This document shows positions 18,393-24,931 of a stretch of 40,010 nucleotides of DNA, piece by piece (position 1 is the first letter of the stretch; each line of letters starts with the position of its first letter). Both the position numbers and the translations under genes were made by a program. Origin of the DNA: an uncultured Erysipelotrichaceae bacterium. Lineage in GTDB: Bacteria; Bacillota_I; Bacilli_A; Erysipelotrichales; Erysipelotrichaceae. The notes under the pieces were generated by a model. That model did no database searches, was not told the DNA's origin, and saw only the letters and a list, made by a program, of their open reading frames with translations. The DNA is taken from positions 1-40,010 of the forward strand of contig CAMCSA010000018.1 of the NCBI GenBank assembly GCA_945877405.1, written 5' to 3'.

Positions 18393-19285
18393 CTTTTCCA
18401 CCTCAGATATCGTGTAACAGAAATCCACGAACCGATATAACCGACAACGACACCAATCACAACAAGTGCAATAGCCAGTCTGTAGATAAACGGATTGGGA
18501 GCAAGCAGATTGAACATGTTGGAAAGCATGTGCCCACCTGTCACCCTGTAAAGATATGTATAACCGACAATACTCAGTCCGATCGGAATGATGGATCCAA
18601 GAATGCCTGTAATGATTCCTTCAATCAGGAATGGCGAACGGATGAACCGGTTGGTTGCACCGACATTACGCATAATGGTAATTTCATCCTTACGTGAGGA
18701 AATCGTCAGCTTGATGGCATTCTGGATCAGCATGACTGCTAAGAATGTCATCGCAACAACAATCACAAATCCCACCTTACGAACCGAGGACATGGCACCA
18801 ACAAGATCAATCGTAGACTGACCGCCATAGCTGACCGTATCAACCCCTTCAATCGTCTTTGCCTGCTCAGCAACGCTTTCAATGACAGAACCTGATTTTG
18901 CCTCCAGATAGAACGCATTGTGCATCGGATTGTCATCACGGAAAGGTTCAAATGCACTTCTTGTTGTTTCATCCTCAAAGGAATTCAGATAAAAATCAAA
19001 TTCCTGTTCCTTATCAGAGAAAGTTACTTCTGAAACACCATCAATGTCATTCAGTTCGGTGGCAATACGATCAATCTGTTCCTGAGAATCATAGTCATAA
19101 TCAACAAGGACTGATATTTCCAGGGAGGATTCGATGTCCTTTGTGAAATTTTCCAGATTGAAACTGAAGATCATGAAGATGGAAATCATGACAAGAGTAA
19201 TTGTAACCGCAATGGCTGCGGATATGGACATGCCCCAGTGTCTTGCAACACCACGGAAGCCTTCTTTCAGTGGTCTACTGATCAT
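18389..19285 (-). CDS. ftsX: Cell division ABC transporter permease FtsX
   Basis: A membrane protein of about 298 residues with one N-terminal transmembrane helix, a large extracellular loop that contacts the hydrolase, and three C-terminal helices (VGFVIVVAMTFLAVMLIQNAI, GIITGILGSIIPIGLSIVGY, YRLAIALVVIGVVVGYIGS). I start it at MISRPLKEGFRG (19285). An ATG nine bases earlier (19294) lies only two bases from AAGGAGG, which is too close, although it cannot be ruled out. The start overlaps the ftsE end and the stop overlaps the hydrolase start, so all three genes are coupled. Confidence 0.93.
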   Translation of the reverse strand: MISRPLKEGFRGVARHWGMSISAAIAVTITLVMISIFMIFSFNLENFTKDIESSLEISVLVDYDYDSQEQIDRIATELNDIDGVSEVTFSDKEQEFDFYLNSFEDETTRSAFEPFRDDNPMHNAFYLEAKSGSVIESVAEQAKTIEGVDTVSYGGQSTIDLVGAMSSVRKVGFVIVVAMTFLAVMLIQNAIKLTISSRKDEITIMRNVGATNRFIRSPFLIEGIITGILGSIIPIGLSIVGYTYLYRVTGGHMLSNMFNLLAPNPFIYRLAIALVVIGVVVGYIGSWISVTRYLRWKR

Positions 19286-19967
19286 GGCGTACATATCCTC
19301 CTTCCGCAAGATCTGCAACAATATGACCGTTTTCCAGAACAATCGTTCTCTTGCGGTGCTTGTTGACAAGTGTCAGGTCATGGGTAACCATCAGAATGGT
19401 TGTACCATAACGTGCATTGATTTTTTCCAACAGATCCATGATTTCATCTGATTTTTCCGGATCAAGATTACCAGTCGGTTCATCAGCAATCAGAACCTTG
19501 GGCCTGTTGGCGATGGCACGGGCAATCGCTACACGCTGTTGCTGACCACCAGAAAGCTGATTCGGAAAACTTGCCGACTTTGACTGCAGACCTACAAGTT
19601 CCAGCACTTCACCGACTCTTTTTTGGATCGGCTTTTTTTTCATGTTAATCACTTCCAGTGCATAAGCGACATTTTCAAATACCGTTTTTGCGCGTAGAAG
19701 TCGGAAATCCTGGAAAACAACTCCGATGTTGCGACGATATAATGGAACCTGACGTGGACGCAACTTTCCGACATTAATCCCGACAACATTGACATCTCCC
19801 TTTGTCGGCGTCTCCTCTCCATCCAAAAGTTTGATCAGAGTGGATTTACCCGAACCTGTCGGTCCGATAATATACACAAACTCACCCTGCTCTACTGAAA
19901 TATTCAGATCATACAGAGCATTTGTTCCGTTTTTATACTGTTTGTAAACATGATTACACTCAATCAT
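19275..19967 (-). CDS. ftsE: Cell division ATP-binding protein FtsE
   Basis: A 230-residue ABC ATPase that powers FtsX-dependent activation of wall hydrolysis at the septum. It has Walker A (GPTGSGKST), Q-loop (VVFQDFRLL), signature [15 protein letters not shown], Walker B (VLIADEPTGNLD) and H-loop VTHD. The RLLRAKTVFENVA segment is typical of FtsE. GGAGG precedes the ATG at 19967. A TATAAT on the minus strand (19990-19985) is a likely -10 for the ftsEX-PcsB operon; no convincing -35 is seen. Confidence 0.95.
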   Translation of the reverse strand: MIECNHVYKQYKNGTNALYDLNISVEQGEFVYIIGPTGSGKSTLIKLLDGEETPTKGDVNVVGINVGKLRPRQVPLYRRNIGVVFQDFRLLRAKTVFENVAYALEVINMKKKPIQKRVGEVLELVGLQSKSASFPNQLSGGQQQRVAIARAIANRPKVLIADEPTGNLDPEKSDEIMDLLEKINARYGTTILMVTHDLTLVNKHRKRTIVLENGHIVADLAEGGYVRHDQ

Positions 19968-20003
19968 TGTTTTCCTCCTGAAGCATTATAATGCCACAAT
20001 TTG

Positions 20004-20879
20004 TCAGATGTTAGGTGAACTGTATGTGAATCCTTCGCCATGCATGTCCGCAGCATCGGTTGTAATGGTAAAGGCCTTCTCATCAATCCGTCGAATGATT
20101 TCAAGCAGATGGTTGTACTGGCGTGAGGATACAACGCAGAGAATGACTGTTTTTTCCTGTCTTTGATAACCGCCATATCCTGGAATCAGAGTCACGCCAC
20201 GATCCAGTTCACTCTGAATCGTTTGCATGATTTCCTCCCAGTGTTCAGAAATGATCTGTACGCTTTTCGCATTGGCACCTCCACCGATGGAAAGTACCTT
20301 GTCAATCGCCACACTGCATGCAAATACAGACACAAGTCCAAGCAGTGCAGCGTTGATATCATAGACAAAAATACCAAGCATGACCGTCAATGCATCCGTA
20401 ATCATCACACCCGATGATACCTTCAGTCCCGTCAGCTTATTGACAATTAAAGGCGGAACATCCATGCCACCGGTTGATGCATCTGCACGCATGACGATTC
20501 CAATTCCAATTCCACCAAGTAAGCCGGCATAGAAAGAAGCAAGCATCGGATGAATCGTAATCGGAACAACACCGACATATTTTTCCAACAGTGTTGTAAA
20601 AAGCGGATAACAGAGTGATGAAAGTATCGTATTCATCATAAATGTTCTGCCCAGAAATACGCCACCAACGATAAATAGCCCTACGGTCAGGCAGTTTGCC
20701 AGCAGTGTCGTATTAATATGTAACAAAGGCTCCAAGGCAACTGCGATACCTGCCACGCCACCGGACAGAATCCGGTAAGGAAGGATGAAAAATTCTACAG
20801 ATACGGCAAGAATGAATGTGCCGACGATGATCATCGCAATGTTCATCAATTTTGAAAGTTTTGTTTTACGTGTGCTCAT
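20004..20879 (-). CDS. YitT family membrane protein (second copy)
   Basis: A 291-residue membrane protein with the same architecture as the gene at 7182: glycine-rich hydrophobic segments (GGVAGIAVALEPL, GLLGGIGIGIVMRADASTGGMDV) and a C-terminal DUF2179 domain (RGVTLIPGYGGYQRQEKTVILCVVSSRQYNHL). The DASTGGMD and EASSGGLD motifs align between the two copies. I start it at the ATG at 20879, 50 codons inside the open frame, because the upstream part overlaps the divergent VanZ gene. There is no Shine-Dalgarno sequence and the -10 lies nine bases upstream, so the transcript would have almost no leader. Its substrate is unknown. Confidence 0.9.
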   Translation of the reverse strand: MSTRKTKLSKLMNIAMIIVGTFILAVSVEFFILPYRILSGGVAGIAVALEPLLHINTTLLANCLTVGLFIVGGVFLGRTFMMNTILSSLCYPLFTTLLEKYVGVVPITIHPMLASFYAGLLGGIGIGIVMRADASTGGMDVPPLIVNKLTGLKVSSGVMITDALTVMLGIFVYDINAALLGLVSVFACSVAIDKVLSIGGGANAKSVQIISEHWEEIMQTIQSELDRGVTLIPGYGGYQRQEKTVILCVVSSRQYNHLLEIIRRIDEKAFTITTDAADMHGEGFTYSSPNI

Positions 20880-20885
20880 ACGCGT

Positions 20886-20894
20886 TGTATTATA
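20886..20894. promoter_or_regulatory. Symmetric bidirectional promoter of yitT and vanZ
   Basis: The sequence TGTATTATA reads as -10 TATTAT on the plus strand (20888-20893) and TATAAT on the minus strand (20894-20889), the latter inside an extended form TGTTATAAT. One A/T block can thus drive both genes. The minus -10 ends nine bases before the YitT ATG. The plus -10 ends three bases before the first VanZ ATG and nine before the second. No clear -35 is seen on either side. Confidence 0.55.
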
Positions 20895-20896
20895 AC

Positions 20897-21382
20897 ATGC
20901 ATATGAAACAAATGCAGAACAACACATGGAAAGAAAAAGCTCACTGGGTGATCGTATTTCTTTATATCTTATGGATCTTTTCCAATTCTCTGATGAATGG
21001 AAATGTTTCTTCTGACACATCAGGCTCAATTACACGCCAAATTCTCGCATTTTTGGCATTTTTTGGCATCAATCCAACCTATGATGTGTTTCATCACTTC
21101 ATCCGTAAACTTGCTCACTTTCTGGAATATACACTTTTAGGATTGCTGACTACTTTTTCCATATTCCGCAAATCACTGTTTTCTTCAGAAAAAATGACAT
21201 GGGTTTTCATCTGTGTTCTGACACCATTATTGGATGAATGTCTGCAGCTGTTTGTCCCAGGAAGAAGCGGTGCTTTTACCGATTCACTGCTCGATCTTTG
21301 CGGATGTATTTTCGGAACGCTGTTTCTGCTGATGATCCAAAAACTGTTTTCCTGTTATTTCCAAAAGAAAACGGGAGATTAA
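20897..21382 (+). CDS. VanZ-like family membrane protein
   Basis: A protein of about 161 residues with four hydrophobic segments. It has the VanZ-like landmarks: a first helix ending WIFSNSLMNGN, HHFIRKLAHFLEYTLLGLL in the middle, and LLDECLQLFVPGRSGAFTDSLLDLCG before the last helix. The family is linked to teicoplanin resistance in VanZ itself, but for most members the role is unknown. Three ATGs (20897, 20903, 20912) are close together with no ribosome binding site; 20903 would sit where a leaderless transcript begins. It is divergent from the second YitT gene and convergent with the RpiR gene. Confidence 0.87.
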   Translation: MHMKQMQNNTWKEKAHWVIVFLYILWIFSNSLMNGNVSSDTSGSITRQILAFLAFFGINPTYDVFHHFIRKLAHFLEYTLLGLLTTFSIFRKSLFSSEKMTWVFICVLTPLLDECLQLFVPGRSGAFTDSLLDLCGCIFGTLFLLMIQKLFSCYFQKKTGD

Positions 21383-21388
21383 TCTCCC
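21362..21388 (-). terminator. Terminator of the RDD-rpiR operon
   Basis: On the minus strand GGGAGA-TTAA-TCTCCC (21388-21373) is followed by GTTTTCTTTT. It overlaps the stop codon of the convergent VanZ gene. Confidence 0.8.
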
Positions 21389-21397
21389 TGAAGACAA

Positions 21398-22201
21398 TCA
21401 TTCCTCATCCAGCATTGCCTGCTTCCTTCTGGCATAGCCTGAAGCAATCATGCCGGCAATCGCATTGAGCGGATATGGATGACTTGCATAATTTCCATCA
21501 CTGATGTAGCGGATATAATGATCAACGTATGGCTGACGGATTTTCTGATTGGAAGTGATGACATAGATCATCGGTTTATTACGTGGTGAAGTAAAGGCAT
21601 TACGGTTTGCAAAGGCTCTTCGGAAATAGGTGCCCGATTCAGAAAAAACGATGATCAGCTCCTTTTCATCCGCATTGCGGATATGCTCAATCTGATCCGC
21701 GAACTGCATGCATGTGAAGATGATCTTTCTGCTTGTCTGCAGATCGTACTGTAGATTCAGCGCAACATTTTCAGACTGCAGATAGCCAAAGGCAGATACC
21801 TTTTCATACCGGAAGATATCACTGATTAAAGAGTCAATTTCCTTATGATCCACGCTGTTTTTCATGGATGTCAGATTAGTAATGATCTGCTCTACATATG
21901 CATGATACGGATCTTCAGCATCCTCACCCGGATATCTGAATTTATGTGCTACCGTATACGGATGTTCCACCTGGTATTTCGCAACCTGATTACGCAACTC
22001 ATTATAGTCCTGCAACCCGATGGCACGGCAGAATCTAGAAATACTGGAATTGGATACATAACACTTTCGGGCAAGATCTGAAATGGATACATTTTCCAGC
22101 TCATCAATGTGTTCAAGAATATATTTGGCGATACGGTTGTTGTTGGAGTCAGCAGATTCACTGTTCATTAATGACAGAAGAATAATCGCAAGATTAAACA
22201 C
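21398..22201 (-). CDS. RpiR/MurR family transcriptional regulator
   Basis: A 267-residue regulator with the N-terminal RpiR helix-turn-helix (ISDLARKCYVSNSSISRFCRAIG, residues about 40-65) and a C-terminal SIS domain that senses sugar phosphates. The frame starts at GTG (22201), supported by GAGG at eight bases; no ATG fits better. It is co-transcribed with the RDD membrane gene. The YieK-like sugar-phosphate gene diverges upstream, with an operator-like dyad in between, and the same dyad recurs at a glucosidase and a PTS gene. It is therefore the prime candidate for regulator of that set. Members of this family can repress or activate. Confidence 0.9.
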   Translation of the reverse strand: MFNLAIILLSLMNSESADSNNNRIAKYILEHIDELENVSISDLARKCYVSNSSISRFCRAIGLQDYNELRNQVAKYQVEHPYTVAHKFRYPGEDAEDPYHAYVEQIITNLTSMKNSVDHKEIDSLISDIFRYEKVSAFGYLQSENVALNLQYDLQTSRKIIFTCMQFADQIEHIRNADEKELIIVFSESGTYFRRAFANRNAFTSPRNKPMIYVITSNQKIRQPYVDHYIRYISDGNYASHPYPLNAIAGMIASGYARRKQAMLDEE

Positions 22202-22233
22202 TTTTGGTTCCTCTCTTTCTCTTACAGCAGACC

Positions 22234-22833
22234 TTATAATGCCCGGACGACTACTGTACTGCCAATTTTATCATGAATTGCACGGCTTTTCTTATCAAAC
22301 ATTGCAACAATCATCGAAGCGACTGTCACAATATAGCTCAGATACTTTACCGGCGTGAATAACGATACAAATCCGAATAGAGGAAGCAGCTGTCGCAGAT
22401 ATGTACCGATGACAGAAAACCCACCTTCTACAATTCCCGCACCAATGACTTCACGCTTTATCATATCCCACAAAGATACCTCGTTACCATCCATGCGAAT
22501 GACCCGAATACCACAGATCTTTTTTCCAAGCGTCTGTCCCTGCCATATAAAACATGGAACAGCGACATAATACAGAAAAGCCAGAACAAAAACGATGCCT
22601 GCAAATATCAGTCCCTTTTCCATCCCGTATGTTGATAGTTCAAACGATCCGGTATGGATATTTTCTCCTCCACGTAACCAGAATGTTACCGGAATGGCTG
22701 CCAGTACACTGGCAACATACCAGTCAATGATGACAGCGCCTGCTCTACGCACTTTCAGCTTCAGCGGATCATACATTCCGATGGACAGTTCATTTGCTTT
22801 TTTCTGATGTTTCCCAGTCTTTTTCTTACCCAT
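22234..22833 (-). CDS. RDD family membrane protein
   Basis: A 199-residue protein with a basic N-terminus and the RDD signature: RRAGAVIIDWYVASVL in the first helix (Arg-Asp pattern) and GQTLGKKICGIRVIRMDG after the second. Three or four membrane segments are visible. The function of the family is largely unknown; some members are proposed ion antiporters. I use the ATG at 22833; an in-frame GTG two codons upstream is closer to GGAAG and may be used instead. It precedes rpiR by 32 bases, an unusual pairing. Confidence 0.86.
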   Translation of the reverse strand: MGKKKTGKHQKKANELSIGMYDPLKLKVRRAGAVIIDWYVASVLAAIPVTFWLRGGENIHTGSFELSTYGMEKGLIFAGIVFVLAFLYYVAVPCFIWQGQTLGKKICGIRVIRMDGNEVSLWDMIKREVIGAGIVEGGFSVIGTYLRQLLPLFGFVSLFTPVKYLSYIVTVASMIVAMFDKKSRAIHDKIGSTVVVRAL

Positions 22834-22906
22834 ATGCACTCATCTTCCTTTTTCGAGTTCATTATATGAAATGTTCGTTTTCAAAGCCTACCAGTCCCTG
22901 AAAATC

Positions 22907-22957
22907 ATTTCCACGTTATGGAAATCGCATTGATTTTACAATGAGAAATCCTATACT
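22907..22957 (+). promoter_or_regulatory. Promoter of the YieK-like gene with RpiR-type dyad (site A)
   Basis: TTGATT (22930-22935), a 16-base spacer and TATACT (22952-22957) form a good promoter. Four bases above the -35 lies the perfect dyad ATTTCC-ACGTTAT-GGAAAT (22907-22925), centred about 48 bases before the predicted start. This is a position suited to an activator touching polymerase. The dyad lies in the region shared with the divergent RDD-rpiR operon. Confidence 0.68.
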
Positions 22958-23009
22958 GAGGTTGTGTGTGTCGAAACTTTAAAATACAGATTAAAGGAGA
23001 CAAAAGAAA

Positions 23010-23738
23010 ATGAAACTGATCATCGAAAAAGACGAACGCGCAATGAGTGAAAGCGCAATGCAGATTATCCTTGGCACAATGATGCAGGATAAAAGAGTCA
23101 ACGTGTCCCTGACTTCCGGACGTTCCCCAAGAATGATGTACAAGATGATGGTACCTTATGTCAAGGATCAGAAGAAGTTCGAAGACATCAACTACTACCT
23201 GTTTGACGAAGCACCATATATCGGTGAACGTGCTGGTGAAAAAGGACCAAACTGGGTTGAAATGCAGGAACTGTTCTTCAAGGATGCAAATATCCCGGAT
23301 GAAAGAGTACACTGCCCTGATTTTGACAACTGGCAGACATGGGATGAAGATATCCGTCAGGCTGGCGGCATCGATGTCATGCTGATCGGTCTTGGATGGG
23401 ATGGCCACTTCTGTTCCAACTGCCCAAGATGTACACCAATGGACGGCTACACATATGCATGCGACAGAAAGGTCAAGAATGCTGTAAACCCAACATATCC
23501 TGACCGTCCACTGCAGCCGTATTCCATCACAATGGGTCCTAAGTCTTTGATGAGAGTCAAGCACCTTGTCATGATTGTCAATGGTAAGGAAAAGGCTGAA
23601 ATCTTCAAGAAATTCCTGACAGAACCGATCAGTGATGAAATTCCTGCAACAGTTCTGAGACTTCATCCTAACTTCACAGTCATCGCTGATGAAGAAGCAG
23701 CTTCCTTAATTACAGAAGAAGATCTTAAAGGTCTTTAA
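23010..23738 (+). CDS. NagB/6-phosphogluconolactonase-fold sugar phosphate protein, YieK-like
   Basis: A 242-residue member of the glucosamine-6-phosphate deaminase/6-phosphogluconolactonase fold. Seen: phosphate loop LTSGRSP, FDEAPY (Asp66), GLGWDGHF with Asp131 and His133, MGPKSLM, and PATVLRLHPN near the end. Against NagB, the catalytic Glu148 position is Cys138, so a standard deaminase reaction is doubtful; it also lacks the lactonase-type SLFP. The pattern recalls E. coli YieK, an uncharacterised protein near beta-glucoside genes (from memory, not searched). A cysteine run C135-x2-C138-x2-C141 borders the active site. AAAGGAGA precedes the ATG. It is monocistronic with its own terminator and shares an operator motif with a glucosidase and a PTS gene. 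Confidence 0.82.
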   Translation: MKLIIEKDERAMSESAMQIILGTMMQDKRVNVSLTSGRSPRMMYKMMVPYVKDQKKFEDINYYLFDEAPYIGERAGEKGPNWVEMQELFFKDANIPDERVHCPDFDNWQTWDEDIRQAGGIDVMLIGLGWDGHFCSNCPRCTPMDGYTYACDRKVKNAVNPTYPDRPLQPYSITMGPKSLMRVKHLVMIVNGKEKAEIFKKFLTEPISDEIPATVLRLHPNFTVIADEEAASLITEEDLKGL

Positions 23739-23757
23739 TTCACTTCAAACCAAAGCA

Positions 23758-23788
23758 AGATGCTGATCGTATTTCAGCATCTTTTTTT
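23758..23788 (+). terminator. Terminator after the YieK-like gene
   Basis: A 9-bp stem AGATGCTGA/TCAGCATCT (23758-23766/23774-23782) with a 7-base loop is followed by T's, 20 bases past the stop codon. Confidence 0.92.
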
Positions 23789-23853
23789 AATCGACCTATC
23801 TAAGTTCATGATCTGGAATCCTCGATGATTTAATGGTCGAGAAAGAGAAATGA

Positions 23854-24789
23854 TTACAGCACACAACCAAGCAGAAATGCCTGCTTTCTGACAGCATCCA
23901 CACTCATATGCAGAACAGCACAGATGCTTTCCACAGGAATATTCGCTTCAATCATTCCACGCAGATAAATATTTCTTTCCTGTTCTGCTTCCTGCCTTGC
24001 ACGTTCCAATTCCTTCTTCAAGCTTTCTGCTTCCTGATTCTGTCTTTCTGCTTCCTTCTTCTGTTCTTCAGCACGCTTATTCGCCTTCTCAATTTCCATC
24101 TTCAGCTTCTTTTCTCTTTGTGCTGCCCTGGCTCTTTCTTCTTTTCTTGTTTCTGCCTGCAACTGTCTGATCTTATCGCACATGATTTCTTTCCTGTCTC
24201 CTTTCTTTGTTCTTCTGCAGCTTTCCCGTAATACCGGATTGACGATCTTTCTGTAATCCTTCTGTACAAGATCTCTGCACAATACTGAAATCGGATCATT
24301 CCCCTGGTTTTCTTTGACATTGACATAGATGATTTCTCCATAAGGAATAACACCCTGATCCGTATTCTTCCACTTTGTTACTGAACGGGATAAAGACTGG
24401 CCTGTCTTTGCCCCATCTCCTCTTGTAAAGCATATCACAGTTCTATTTGGAATCTGCGAATACGTTGTGCCGGATTGTACAATGATATTTGATACCATAT
24501 CGCTGTAGTACTGCATCCTTGGAACTTTTGCACGGGTTGGATTGTTCTCTACTTCAATCACGTACACATTTCCATGATCATCTACAGCGAATACATCCAT
24601 GATAATCTTCTTACCTCGTGTATTCAGTACTGTTTTCTGTGTTGTGGCACTGATAATGGTAACTTTGCGCTGTAATACCGTACTGACTAGAATACTGATG
24701 GCTTCCGTATTGCCATCCAGAGCTACCGTCATAAATGTATCGTCCATAAGACACATGTTCTTGAGTATTTTTTCTTCTTTAGAAAGCAT
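23854..24789 (-). CDS. Rpn/PD-(D/E)XK nuclease-type transposase-like protein
   Basis: A 311-residue protein of the group annotated as Rpn recombination-promoting nuclease or PD-(D/E)XK transposase-like. The nuclease core is visible as KKIIMDVFAVDDHGNVYVIEVEN (Asp ... Glu-x-Glu) and RMQYYSDMV. Residues about 200-280 form a highly charged coiled coil rich in Glu, Lys and Arg, and the end resembles a small helix-turn-helix (VESICAVLHMSVDAVRKQA). I start it at the ATG at 24789, which has GGAGG ten bases upstream. There are no inverted repeats or target duplications around it, so mobility is not supported. Such genes are often multicopy in gut Bacillota. Confidence 0.82.
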   Translation of the reverse strand: MLSKEEKILKNMCLMDDTFMTVALDGNTEAISILVSTVLQRKVTIISATTQKTVLNTRGKKIIMDVFAVDDHGNVYVIEVENNPTRAKVPRMQYYSDMVSNIIVQSGTTYSQIPNRTVICFTRGDGAKTGQSLSRSVTKWKNTDQGVIPYGEIIYVNVKENQGNDPISVLCRDLVQKDYRKIVNPVLRESCRRTKKGDRKEIMCDKIRQLQAETRKEERARAAQREKKLKMEIEKANKRAEEQKKEAERQNQEAESLKKELERARQEAEQERNIYLRGMIEANIPVESICAVLHMSVDAVRKQAFLLGCVL

Positions 24790-24848
24790 AACTGATTTTC
24801 CTCCATTATACATATACGTAAAAAAATCAGAGATGATACATTTTTCCT

Positions 24849-24892
24849 AAAAAAAACAGTAAAAAACCGATCCATATTCAGCAGGATCGGTT
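24849..24892 (-). terminator. Terminator after the PTS EIIC gene
   Basis: On the minus strand ACCGATCC (24891-24884) pairs with GGATCGGT (24873-24866) around a 10-base loop, followed by TTTTTT and a further T run. It lies 40 bases past the EIIC stop codon. Confidence 0.9.
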
Positions 24893-24931
24893 CATTGGTG
24901 TGTGTTGTGTGTGTCGTTATTTCTAAGTTAA

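Noticed and set aside
22905-23666. 253-residue open frame on the minus strand
   Set aside because: Antisense to the YieK-like gene, which has a promoter, ribosome binding site and terminator.
23789-23853. Inverted repeat CTCGA...TCGAG downstream of the Rpn-like gene
   Set aside because: Only five base pairs with a long loop and no U tract; not enough for a terminator call.
23854-24789. Insertion sequence around the Rpn-like gene
   Set aside because: No terminal inverted repeats or target-site duplications were found; the flanks are the terminators of neighbouring genes.
24805-24810. TATAAT upstream of the Rpn-like gene as its -10
   Set aside because: It abuts the GGAGG directly, so transcription would start past the ribosome binding site. 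The true promoter is not identified.
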